In this document: positions 17,122 through 24,950 of the stretch, one piece after another
Layout of the letters: every line of letters begins with the position of its first letter
How positions within the stretch are numbered: position 1 is the stretch's first letter
DNA from: Streptomyces sp. SUK 48
GTDB taxonomy: Bacteria; Actinomycetota; Actinomycetes; Streptomycetales; Streptomycetaceae
Length of the DNA: 64,000 nucleotides
NCBI RefSeq assembly: GCF_009650765.1
Contig: NZ_CP045740.1
Location: 6,982,001-7,046,000, forward strand
Reading direction: 5' to 3'
Program-made: the position numbers and the translations under genes
The notes under the pieces: model-generated
What the model saw: the letters and a program-made list of their open reading frames with translations, nothing else
Databases searched by the model: none
Told to the model about the DNA's origin: nothing

Positions 17122-18464
17122 CGGGTCCCCCCGTGGACGCGGGTGCGCAGCAGCGGCGCGAGGGCCAGGTCGAGGCTCTCGCCGGGCCGGTGGGCAACGA
17201 CCGCGATACCGCGTTCCACCAAGGCGAAGCGCATGGCGCAACGGTCGGCCCGCCACAGCCGCAGCGCGAGTTCGCCCTCGGTGTCGCCGGGTTCCAGGGC
17301 CGGTTCGCCGGTCGGGATCTCGATTACGACCATCGGGTTGGCCCGGCCGCGCACCTGGCGCAGGATGTCGAAGATCCGCTGGTCGGCCAGCGGCGTGACG
17401 ACGTACACCAGCGCTCCTCGCGGCAACGCGGGCGGCGGGAGCGGCCCGAGCCCCTCCGTGCGGTACGCGGCGTCCTTGCGGACGTCCAGCACACTCTCCA
17501 CGAGCCGGTAGAAGTACCCCTGCCCGCCGCCCGGTTGCAGCCAGCGGGTCACCCCGCCGACCGACACGACGCCGACCCGGTCGTGGGCGCGCAGATAGGC
17601 GCGGACCAGCCCGGCGGCGGCCCGGAAGGACTCGTCGAGCGAGGACACGCCGGTCACCGGGTCGACCACGTCGGCGAGCACGTCCAGCAGCACCACGGTG
17701 TCGGCCGTGCGCTCCGCGGCGAACTGGTGGACCTGCAAGCTGCCGCGCCGGGTGGTGGCCGGCCAGTGGATCCGCCGCTGCCGCTCGCCGCGCACGTACG
17801 GGTGGACGCCGGTGACCTCGATGCCCTCGCCGCGCTGCGCCGCGGTGTGCTCACCGAGCCGCTGCGGCAGCCGTACCGGGACGGGCGTCAGACCCGCATG
17901 TCCGGGCAGCGGGAAGACGGCGATCTCACCGAGTTCGACCCGGACGGTACGCCGGGCCAGCCCACCGCGGTCGTAGACGTCGACGTCGACCGTGCCGAGC
18001 GTCCAGCGGCCCCAGCGCCGCACGGTCAGGGCGAGCTCGACATGGCGCGGGCCGACCACCAGGCCGTCGAGCCGGACCCCGTGGCCGAGGGTGACCCCGG
18101 GGTCCAGGCGGCCGGTCTCACCGTCGCAGGCCACCGCGATCCGCACCGTCACCCGTTCGCCCTCGAAACACCGCCGCGGCTCCACCTCGGCCTCGGCCGT
18201 CACCGTGTCCGGGCGCGGCCCGCCCGGCAGCGCGAGGACGAGCAGCACCAGGGGCGCGGCGGCGAGCGCGAGCACCCAGGGCCGCCCGGTGACCAGCGCG
18301 GCGGCCAGCGCGACCACGGCCAACGTGCCCAGTCGCAGCGCGCGTTCACCGGCACGCCAGCCGGGCGGGGGCGGCGGCGGAGGCTCGGCGGTCAGTTCCG
18401 GGCGGCCGTCCAGGGCCCGCTGGACGGCGGCGGCCGCTCTGCCGGAGGGCACCGGCTCCGTCAT
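17118..18464 (-). CDS. DUF58 domain (von Willebrand A-like) membrane protein
   Basis: 448 residues from ATG 18464, overlapping the MoxR stop by 4 bp. Residues 40-90 carry two membrane helices (LRLGTLAVVALAAALVTG, VLALAAAPLVLLVLALPG). The DUF58 core follows: VHPYVRGERQRRIHWPATTRRGSLQVHQF is the family signature, then TVVLLDVLADVV, with an Asp at the metal-site position. DUF58 proteins work with MoxR AAA ATPases, here the neighbouring gene, in assembly or metal insertion of target complexes. The substrate is not evident. Confidence 0.85.
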   Translation of the reverse strand: MTEPVPSGRAAAAVQRALDGRPELTAEPPPPPPPGWRAGERALRLGTLAVVALAAALVTGRPWVLALAAAPLVLLVLALPGGPRPDTVTAEAEVEPRRCFEGERVTVRIAVACDGETGRLDPGVTLGHGVRLDGLVVGPRHVELALTVRRWGRWTLGTVDVDVYDRGGLARRTVRVELGEIAVFPLPGHAGLTPVPVRLPQRLGEHTAAQRGEGIEVTGVHPYVRGERQRRIHWPATTRRGSLQVHQFAAERTADTVVLLDVLADVVDPVTGVSSLDESFRAAAGLVRAYLRAHDRVGVVSVGGVTRWLQPGGGQGYFYRLVESVLDVRKDAAYRTEGLGPLPPPALPRGALVYVVTPLADQRIFDILRQVRGRANPMVVIEIPTGEPALEPGDTEGELALRLWRADRCAMRFALVERGIAVVAHRPGESLDLALAPLLRTRVHGGTR

Positions 18465-19468
18465 GACACGGCCGGCATGCTGGGCAGGGTCTGCGGGGCG
18501 GCCACGGACTGCACGATCTCCCGGATCACGTCGTCGCCGTCGATCTGCCGGACCCACAGCTCCGGCTTGAGGGTGACACGGTGCGCGAGGGCGGGCACCG
18601 CCACGGACTTGACGTCCTCCGGGGTCGCGTAGTCCCGCAGGTCCAGGACGGCACGGGCGCGGGCCAGCTGCACCAGGGCCAGGCCGCCGCGCGGAGACGC
18701 GCCGACCTGGATGTGCGGGTGGTCCCGGGTGGCGCCGACCAGCGCGACGACGTACTCCAGCAGGTCGTCGTCCACCTCGACGCGTTCGACGGCGGCCCGC
18801 ATGGCCAGCACCCCGCCCGGCCCGCTGAGCCGTCGTACCACGGCCTCGGGCGCCGCCCGGTCGAGACGCGCGCGCAGCATCCCGGTCTCCTGGGCCGCCG
18901 TCAGATAGCCCATCCGCACCCGCAGCAGGAACCGGTCGAGCTGCGCCTCGGGCAGGGTGTACGTGCCCTCGTACTCGATGGGGTTCGCGGTGGCGACGAC
19001 CACGAAGGGGTCCGGCAGCGGCCGGGTGCTGCCGTCGACGGACACCTGGGACTCGGCCATCGCCTCCAGCAGCGCGGCCTGGGTCTTCGGCGGGGTGCGG
19101 TTTATCTCGTCGGCGAGCAGCAGATGGGTGAAGACCGGACCGGGCCGGAAGACCATGTCGGCGGTGCGCTGGTCGTAGAACGGGGCGCCGGTGACATCCG
19201 AGGGCAGCAGGTCGGGGGTGAACTGGATACGGCGGAAGTCCAGGCCGAGAGCGGTGGCGAAGGAGCGGGCCAGCAGCGTCTTGCCGAGTCCCGGCAGGTC
19301 CTCGATGAGGACGTGACCGCCGGCGAGAATACCGAGCATCACCAGCGCCAGAGGCTCCGGCTTGCCGACCACGGCGGTGCTGATCTCGTCGAGCACGGCC
19401 GCGGCCGCCTCACCCGCCTGCCGAGGTGTCAGGGCGTCGTGGTCCGGGATGGGCTGCGTGCTGGTCAC
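18461..19468 (-). CDS. MoxR-family AAA ATPase
   Basis: 335 residues from GTG 19468, with a GAGG about 8 nt upstream. Walker A is a MoxR-type variant (EDLPGLGKTLLAR), Walker B is HLLLADEINRTPPKTQ, sensor 1 is VVATANPIEYEGTYTLPEAQLDRF, and the C-terminal lid contains VGASPRGGLALVQLARA. All ATPase motifs are intact. MoxR proteins are chaperone-like ATPases acting with DUF58/VWA partners, which follow directly in this operon with ATGA overlap. The upstream leader carries a C-rich (opposite strand G-rich) hexamer repeat. Confidence 0.9.
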   Translation of the reverse strand: MTSTQPIPDHDALTPRQAGEAAAAVLDEISTAVVGKPEPLALVMLGILAGGHVLIEDLPGLGKTLLARSFATALGLDFRRIQFTPDLLPSDVTGAPFYDQRTADMVFRPGPVFTHLLLADEINRTPPKTQAALLEAMAESQVSVDGSTRPLPDPFVVVATANPIEYEGTYTLPEAQLDRFLLRVRMGYLTAAQETGMLRARLDRAAPEAVVRRLSGPGGVLAMRAAVERVEVDDDLLEYVVALVGATRDHPHIQVGASPRGGLALVQLARARAVLDLRDYATPEDVKSVAVPALAHRVTLKPELWVRQIDGDDVIREIVQSVAAPQTLPSMPAVS

Positions 19469-19485
19469 GGTCGGATCCTCGCGAG

Positions 19486-19531
19486 ATGGGGATGGGGATG
19501 GGGATGGGGGTGGGGCTGGGATGGGATGGGT
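19486..19531. repeat. ATGGGG hexanucleotide repeat, G-quadruplex-capable
   Basis: On the plus strand the unit ATGGGG repeats four times and continues as GTGGGG, CTGGG, ATGGG, ATGGG, giving at least seven runs of three or more G. It lies directly upstream of the moxR start, in its untranslated leader (C-rich in the mRNA). Repeat number is likely to vary between strains. Confidence 0.8.
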
Positions 19532-19593
19532 TGCGGGAGTGGCGGTGGGTGTGGGGGCAGGGCCGGCCGGGGGGCTCGCGGATCGACCGCGGC

Positions 19594-20130
19594 TCACAGG
19601 GCTTCCAGCCGGTCGAGCAGGGAGCGCAGGACGGGCTCGGGGAGAGTGGGCCGCGGAGCGCTCGCCCCGGGATCGATCCACGGCCACAGCTCGGCGCCGA
19701 CCAGCGCCCGGGCCCGCCGCGGGTCCCGGTACATCAGCACGCCGTGCCGCTCGGCCAGCCGGGCGGCGAACAGCCGCTGCAACTGCGGCCGCATGACGGT
19801 GCGCAGATGCGCCTCGCTGTCGTCCGAGAGGGTCTTGGCCACGAGGCGCCGCCACCCGCCGAGCGCCGGAGCGTGGCTGCCGAGCAGGCGTACCCGCTTG
19901 CGGTGGTCGCTGTCCTGGGCGCCGCCTCCCGCGGCATAGCGCCCCAGGACCAGCGCGAGGGCGACGACGAGGGCGAGGCCGGTGCCGGCCGCGGCGGCAC
20001 CGTCGGCCAGGGCGAGCAGCACCTCGGCCGCGACCGCGACGGCGCTCAGTACGACGAGCGAGTGCCGTACCGACCCGGGCGTCCGTACCGCGGAGTGGGC
20101 GAAGGCCCGCATCCGCGCAAGTGCCTTCAC
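19594..20130 (-). CDS. small membrane-associated protein of the MoxR/DUF58 operon
   Basis: 178 residues from GTG 20130, which overlaps the upstream stop (GTGA). Two hydrophobic helices (HSLVVLSAVAVAAEVLLALA, AGTGLALVVALALVLGRYAAGG) are followed by a cytoplasmic Arg-rich domain (RRLVAKTLSDDSEAHLRTVMRP, LAERHGVLMYRDPRRARALVG). The text is conserved-looking, but I recognise no named family. Its place between the DUF4129-like and MoxR genes argues for a subunit of the same membrane system. Confidence 0.7.
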   Translation of the reverse strand: MKALARMRAFAHSAVRTPGSVRHSLVVLSAVAVAAEVLLALADGAAAAGTGLALVVALALVLGRYAAGGGAQDSDHRKRVRLLGSHAPALGGWRRLVAKTLSDDSEAHLRTVMRPQLQRLFAARLAERHGVLMYRDPRRARALVGAELWPWIDPGASAPRPTLPEPVLRSLLDRLEAL

Positions 20131-21116
20131 GAGGCACCCGCCGCGGCTCCGGACCCGGCCGTCCGCGCACGCAGACCGTCGGCGATCTCGGTGAGAGCCG
20201 CCGCGGCGCGGTCGCGGTGGCCGTCGTCCATCGGGTGCGTGGAGTAACGGGCCTCGCGGAACAGGGCGGTGAGCTCGCCGACGGCCGCCCGCGCGGGCAG
20301 CCCGCCCGCGGTGGCCCGCTCCAGCAGATCCTGCGGGCTGTCCGAGGCGCGCCGGGCGACCCCGGAGGCGGCGAGCGACTCCTCCATGGTGGCGTAGCAG
20401 GCGATGACGGCGGCGCGGGCGTCGGTCCCGTCCAGCAGGGCACGGCGCCCGGAGTCCACGGCCCGGGTCAGCCGGTCCCGTTCGTCGCCGGGCACCGCGG
20501 ACGCGGACGCGGACGGGGCCAGGAGCGCCGGCGACCTGGCCAGATACCGCCGCAGGTACAGCCCGGCGACCACGACGACCACGGCGAACAGGGCGATGCC
20601 GAGCGCGAGCAGGAGGGGCGTCGGCCCGAAGCGGATACCGTGGTCGACGTGCGCCGCGGACGGCGGGGCGGGGACCGGGACTTCTCGCGGAGTGGGAGAC
20701 GCTGACGGCCCGTCGCTTCCCCCGAGATCGGTCTCCTGGCCGCTGCCGGACAGGGCGAACCGGTGCAGGGCCAGGACGAGCAGCGGTACGACCAGCGACG
20801 CGGCCGGCAGTACCCGGCTCACGCCGTCGACCAGCCGCTGCTCCACCGGGCCGAGTCCCCGGACGGCGCGGACCCGCTTCCGGTACTGCTCGCGCAGCGC
20901 CAGGCCGCCGAGGAACGCCAGCAGGGCGAGACCGCCCACCAGGACGGCATTGCCGCCGAGCGGCCCGCGCCCCTTGGCCGACAGGCCCGCGTCGGGGCGC
21001 AGCAGCAGCGCTCCCACGGCCGCTCCGCCCACCACCAGTACCGTCAACGCGACCTGCGCGCCGCCGATCGTGCCGTACCGCCGCCGCCCGCCCGCCGTAT
21101 GCTCCCGCCGCCCCAC
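20127..21116 (-). CDS. DUF4129-type membrane protein, first gene of the MoxR operon
   Basis: 329 residues from GTG 21116, chosen because GGGAGGGG lies just upstream; the frame is open to 21413 but the extension covers a DNA repeat. Four membrane segments are seen (QVALTVLVVGGAAVGALLL, AVLVGGLALLAFLGGLAL, ASLVVPLLVLALHRF, TPLLLALGIALFAVVVVVAGLYL). The C-terminal DUF4129-like domain reads AAVIACYATMEESLAASGVARRASDSPQDLLERA ... LTALFREARYSTHPM. DUF4129 (transglutaminase-associated) commonly accompanies MoxR and DUF58, here in the order DUF4129, helper, MoxR, DUF58, membrane protein. Confidence 0.8.
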   Translation of the reverse strand: MGRREHTAGGRRRYGTIGGAQVALTVLVVGGAAVGALLLRPDAGLSAKGRGPLGGNAVLVGGLALLAFLGGLALREQYRKRVRAVRGLGPVEQRLVDGVSRVLPAASLVVPLLVLALHRFALSGSGQETDLGGSDGPSASPTPREVPVPAPPSAAHVDHGIRFGPTPLLLALGIALFAVVVVVAGLYLRRYLARSPALLAPSASASAVPGDERDRLTRAVDSGRRALLDGTDARAAVIACYATMEESLAASGVARRASDSPQDLLERATAGGLPARAAVGELTALFREARYSTHPMDDGHRDRAAAALTEIADGLRARTAGSGAAAGAS

Positions 21117-21173
21117 CGCTGCACCCCTCCCGTGTGACCGGCAGCTTGGCACACCGGTTGACGGTGTGTCTGC

Positions 21174-21245
21174 CGGGGGTTGCGACGGTACGGCCGGGGT
21201 TGCGACGGTACGGCCGGGGTCGCGGCGGTACGGCCGGGGCCGCGC
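21174..21245 (+). repeat. 20-bp tandem repeat upstream of the MoxR operon
   Basis: The unit TGCGACGGTACGGCCGGGGT occurs at 21181-21200 and 21201-21220 without change, with a diverged third copy at 21221-21240 and partial units on both sides. It lies 60-130 bp upstream of the first operon gene and so may fall in or near its promoter. Confidence 0.85.
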
Positions 21246-21418
21246 CGGGGTGCCCGGGTCGCCGCCGAGTCCGCCGGGCGGGACAACCTTCTCGTGGCGC
21301 ATGGCTCGAATTCTCCGCCGCACCGGAAATATGGCCGGTCCCCGAGGAGCTGAGGACGCGGACCAATGAGGATCACCTCTCCTGATCTGTCCCTGACCGG
21401 CGAGGAGGCCCAACGGCC

Positions 21419-22234
21419 ATGATCGAAGCGCGCGTTGTCGTCGTCACGGGAGGCGGTACCGGCATCGGTGCCGCCACCGCCCGGCTGTTGCGGGCCGGCG
21501 GGCACCAGGTCGTCATCGGCGGGCGGCGCCCCGAACCACTGCGGCAACTGGCCGACGAGACCGGCGCCCTGGCCCACCCCGGCGACCTCTCGGACCCCGC
21601 GGCGATCCAGGACCTGGTGGACACCGTGATCTCCTGCCACGGACGGCTCGACGGACTGGTCCTCAACGCGGGCATCGGCCGCGGCGGCGCGGTCGGCGAC
21701 CTCTCGGACGAGACCTGGGACGAGGTCATGCGCACCAACCTGACCGGCCCGTTCCTCATGTTCCGCGCCGCCCTTCCGCACCTGCTGGCGGCGCGTGGCG
21801 CGGTCGTCGCGGTCGCCTCCGTCTCGGCGTTGCGCAACGGGTGGGGCAACGCCGCGTATGCCACCTCCAAGGCCGCCCTCCTGCAACTGTGCCGCTCGGT
21901 GGCCGTCGACTACGGAAACCAGGGGGTGCGGGCCAACACCGTGTGCCCCACCTGGGTGCGCACCGAGATGGCCGACGGCCGCATGAACCGCTTCGCGGCG
22001 GAGGAGGGCCTGGACGGCGGTATCGAGGAGGCGTACGCGCAGGCCACGAAACTGGTGCCCGCCGGCCGCCCCGGCGATCCGGCCGAGGTCGCCGAGGCGA
22101 TCGCCTGGCTGCTGTCGCCCGCCGCGTCCTACGTCAACGGCGCGACCCTCACGGTGGACGGCGGCACCACGGCACTCGACCCGGGCACCGTGCCCTTCCG
22201 CTTCCGCATGGAGAGCCGGGAATCCGGTCACTGA
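21419..22234 (+). CDS. short-chain dehydrogenase/reductase (SDR)
   Basis: 271 residues from ATG 21419. This is a classical SDR: the cofactor motif VVVTGGGTGIGAATARLL at residue 6, LVLNAGIG at about 82, the catalytic Ser in VASVSALRNG, Tyr and Lys in AYATSKAAL, and ANTVCPTWVRTEM after them. It ends with SYVNGATLTVDGG, typical of 3-oxoacyl-ACP-reductase-like SDRs. NAD(P)-dependent oxidoreduction is certain by family; the substrate is not. It stands alone between the MoxR operon and a hairpin terminator. Confidence 0.9.
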   Translation: MIEARVVVVTGGGTGIGAATARLLRAGGHQVVIGGRRPEPLRQLADETGALAHPGDLSDPAAIQDLVDTVISCHGRLDGLVLNAGIGRGGAVGDLSDETWDEVMRTNLTGPFLMFRAALPHLLAARGAVVAVASVSALRNGWGNAAYATSKAALLQLCRSVAVDYGNQGVRANTVCPTWVRTEMADGRMNRFAAEEGLDGGIEEAYAQATKLVPAGRPGDPAEVAEAIAWLLSPAASYVNGATLTVDGGTTALDPGTVPFRFRMESRESGH

Positions 22235-22266
22235 GACCCGGCCACGGAACGCCGCTCCGACGGAAG

Positions 22267-22296
22267 CGGCCGGCACCGTGATCACGATGCCGGCCG
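22267..22296 (+). terminator. hairpin terminator after the SDR gene
   Basis: Perfect 9-bp stem CGGCCGGCA (22267-22275) / TGCCGGCCG (22288-22296) with a 12-nt loop, followed by TTCC. It lies between converging genes and could serve both strands. Confidence 0.6.
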
Positions 22297-22338
22297 TTCC
22301 TCCGCCTGCTTCAACCCCTCTGGGACCGGCACCGTGGA

Positions 22339-22728
22339 CTACTTCTCGTCCTCCAGGGGCGGCCCCAGCCGGACGATGGTGGAGCAGTCCAACTGCTGCT
22401 GGTACGCGGTGGACCCTTCCGTGTACCAGAAGCGACAGCCCGACAGATTGCCGTGGATCGGCCCGGTGACCTCGACCCGGGCCACGTAGTACACGTGGGA
22501 GCCTGTCTTGGCCTTCACCGTCACGGGACGGCCCGCGTGGTCGCGTACCTTGAAGAGATCGGCCACGCTGCCCTTGCCGTCGGCGCGGGCGAACAGCACA
22601 TTGCCGTCGGTGTCCGCACCGTCGAAGGCCCGGTACTCGATGACCTTGATCCCCGCCGGGGTGAGTGGGAGTCAGGGTCGCAGGGCGTAGCAGCGGAGCA
22701 CGTCGAGGTCGGCGTGGACGGTGCTCAC
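22339..22728 (-). pseudogene. small gene interrupted by an in-frame TGA
   Basis: The reading frame runs from GTG 22728, which overlaps the stop of the upstream phosphotransferase-like gene (GTGA), through STVHADLDVLRCYALRP. It is cut by TGA at 22672-22674, then continues in the same frame for 110 codons (TPAGIKVIEYRAFDGADTDG, GRPVTVKAKTGSHVYYVARV, GPIHGNLSGCRFWY). Coding character is good on both sides of the stop, so this is a single nonsense change. The product is a small protein of unknown function. A shorter product from GTG 22599 could still be made. Confidence 0.6.
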
Positions 22729-23667
22729 GGCCGTTCCTCCCTCATGAGTCGGTCCAGGGTCCGCCGGCCGCGGGCGGTGACCTCGGCGTCGCCGTTGTCT
22801 GGGCCCTAGGCCAGGCAGTCGACCGCGTCCAAGGCGGTCAGGCAGCGCAGCGCGTGCTGCTCGGCGTCGGACAGCTCTCGCCCGTAGGCGTGGAGGAACG
22901 CCTTCTCGCGGTCCGGATGGTCGGCCCACTGGGTGTTGGCGAGGATGACGAAGTCCTGGATGCGAGCGGCGAGCCGGGATCGTTCGAAGTCGACGAGTGC
23001 GAGCCCGTGTTCGGACCACAGCCAGTTCCTCGGCTGGTTGTCACCATGGATGTAGCCGACAGGCACCGGGCCGACGCGGCGAAGACGGGCAGCGTGATCC
23101 CGGATCAGCTGCTGCTCGTCCTGATCGAGCCGGTCCCCGGCGCGAGCCAGGTACTTCTCCGCTCCGTCAGCGGCGGCGGCCAGAGAGGCTTCAGCCTCCA
23201 TCCGGTCGCCGCGGTCGAGTTCACCCGCTTCGTGAAGCCGGGCGCAGAGCGCCCCGGCCTGCTGGTGCACGGTCCGCCACCCGGCGACGTCCATGCCTAG
23301 TTCCTTCGCCGGGGCGCCGGGGCGCCGGGGAGCGCGGTGAGCAGCGGGGCCAGGTCCTGGGCGCGGATGTCGATGAGGTGGGGCGCCCGGCTCTGACCGA
23401 GGGCGGGAACGACGAGACGGTAGGCCCGGGTCTCGCGGGTGAAGAACTTCGCTGAGGGCGAGACCTTCACGTACCAGCGGCCCCCGCCCTCGCCTCCGAG
23501 CTCCCACACGCGGGAGCGTTCCCAGTCGTGCGAGGCGTCGCGGATGTCCGTGACGGGTCCGATGCGCTGCTCGGCCCAGCGCCTAAGCGGCCAGTGAGCA
23601 GTACCGGCAGTGTCGGCAGTGTCGGCAGTGTCGGCCGGAGGATGCCGTACCTGCTCTGTAGGTTCAT
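22725..23667 (-). pseudogene. aminoglycoside phosphotransferase-family kinase, triply damaged
   Basis: The kinase text is clear: VPVGYIHGDNQPRNWLW (catalytic loop, H-G-D-x-x-x-x-N), LALVDFERSRLAARIQDFV (metal-binding D-F-E) and an N-lobe with GRWYVKVSPSAKFFTRETRAY. Three lesions are seen. (1) An 8-bp tandem copy (GGGGCGCC, about 23312-23327) shifts the frame; removing one copy restores LPGAPAKELGMDV. (2) TAG at 22806-22808 cuts off 26 C-terminal residues (GPDNGDAEVTARGRRTLDRL) still in frame; TGG to TAG is the likely change. (3) The N-terminus appears shifted by one base just after ATG 23667. Antibiotic or small-molecule phosphorylation would be the ancestral role. Confidence 0.8.
23608..23634 (+). 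repeat. 9-bp tandem repeat, 3 copies
   Basis: CAGTGTCGG occurs three times in a row near the 5' end of the damaged kinase gene, where it would encode repeated Asp-Thr-Ala. As a multiple of three it does not itself shift the frame. Confidence 0.85.
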
Positions 23668-23684
23668 GCGCCGGGTGCGCTCGT

Positions 23685-24932
23685 TCACTGGGTTGGCTGT
23701 GTGAGGAGTTCGATGTCGTTCACGAGGGTGCTGGTGCCGTCGTGGGCTTGAAGGGTGGCGGACCAGCGTTGTGTCCGCTTTCGGTAGTGGGGGTTGGTCA
23801 GCAGTTCCTTCAGCGCGGCGGTCAGATTGTGTTCGGTGAGACGCTGCACGGGGATGGCGGTGGGGGTGAGTTCGAGGGCCTTGAGGCGTCTGGCCCAGAA
23901 GGGTTGGTCGTACGCGGCGGGTACGGGGAGGGCGGGGGTGCCGGCTTCGAGGCAGGCGTGCAGGGTGCCGGGGCCGGCGTGGTGGACGGCGGCGCGCATG
24001 CGGGGGAAGAGCCAGGTGTGGGGGCAGGCGCCCACGGTGATCAGCTCCTCTTGCTCGGTGTGCAGGTCGGCCCAGCCGCTTTGGACGACCGCTCGGATGC
24101 GCAGGTGTTCTACGGCGCGGCTGATGGAGCGCAGGAGGTGGTCGCCGTCGAAGTTGGTCATGGAACCGAAGCCGAAGTAGACGGGGGCAGGGCCTGCGGC
24201 GAGGAATTCCTCCAGACGCGGGTCGGGTCTCCAGCCGGGTTCGGTTGCGGGCTGCCAGTGGCCGATTGCCCGGTGGTCGGGGTGGCGTAGTGCGGGGGCC
24301 GGGGTCAGGCCGGGGTGGAGTCCGTAGCGGACGGGCTGGGATCCGTGGAAGGTGGAGAAGTGGGCTGCGGGGCCGGCTCTCATGCCGAGTTCCCGGTGCA
24401 GGAGTGTGACGGCGGGCTGGTACATGGGGCTGAGGGTGAGCCGGGTCAGTGTGTCGGCGATCTTGTATCTGCAGTCCGAGGCGGGGCCGAGGATGCGGGG
24501 CAGCATCATGGCGTGGGAGACGGTGTACGTGCCCAGGCAAGGGACGTTCAGGCCGCGGGCGAGGACAGCGGCCTGGGGGTGGAGCAGGGGGTGGGTGAGC
24601 ACGAGATCGATGGGCTTCTCGGCTGCGGCCAGCATTGCTTGTGCGGTGATCACGGCCATGCTCTGGGCGTTGCGGAGGCGGGCTCGTGGTGAGGGGTGGT
24701 GTCCGATGAGTGCTTCGTGGTCCTCCAGCGGGATCGGGTGGACGTGCACTTGGTGGGCGCGGAAGAGGGGGGTGTAGCGGTTGGAGGTGAGAACCGTCAC
24801 GTCGTGGCCAGCTGCCATGAGGGCGGTGGCGATGCCTGTGTAGGGAGTGATGTCGCCGGTGCTGCCCCATGTGGTCAGCAGGATGCGCTGGGGGGGTGCC
24901 GGGCCGCTCGGGGTGGGCGGGGTCGGGTCCAT
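23685..24932 (-). CDS. GT-B glycosyltransferase (GT1/GT28-like), last gene of the KAS III operon
   Basis: 415 residues from ATG 24932 with AGGAG 6 nt upstream. The N-terminal Rossmann domain begins RILLTTWGSTGDITPYTGIA and continues with a long acceptor-binding part. The nucleotide-sugar site in the C-terminal domain is canonical: APVYFGFGSM, then AAVHHAGPGTLHACLEAGTP and PAAYDQPFWARRL. This arrangement is that of sterol/lipid and antibiotic glycosyltransferases using NDP-sugars. Separated by 18 bp from the hydrolase upstream, it belongs to the same transcript and probably attaches a sugar to the pathway product or protects the host by glycosylation (inference). Confidence 0.88.
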   Translation of the reverse strand: MDPTPPTPSGPAPPQRILLTTWGSTGDITPYTGIATALMAAGHDVTVLTSNRYTPLFRAHQVHVHPIPLEDHEALIGHHPSPRARLRNAQSMAVITAQAMLAAAEKPIDLVLTHPLLHPQAAVLARGLNVPCLGTYTVSHAMMLPRILGPASDCRYKIADTLTRLTLSPMYQPAVTLLHRELGMRAGPAAHFSTFHGSQPVRYGLHPGLTPAPALRHPDHRAIGHWQPATEPGWRPDPRLEEFLAAGPAPVYFGFGSMTNFDGDHLLRSISRAVEHLRIRAVVQSGWADLHTEQEELITVGACPHTWLFPRMRAAVHHAGPGTLHACLEAGTPALPVPAAYDQPFWARRLKALELTPTAIPVQRLTEHNLTAALKELLTNPHYRKRTQRWSATLQAHDGTSTLVNDIELLTQPTQ

Positions 24933-24950
24933 GATTCTCCTGCAGCGGCG

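Noticed and set aside
22672..22674. TGA as a possible selenocysteine codon.
   Set aside because: No SECIS-like hairpin, no Cys/Sec context, and neighbouring genes carry other nonsense and frameshift lesions, so a mutation is simpler.
23467..24870. A long Arg/Pro-rich minus-strand frame over the glycosyltransferase.
   Set aside because: It is an alternate frame of the glycosyltransferase gene, whose real frame carries full GT-B motifs.
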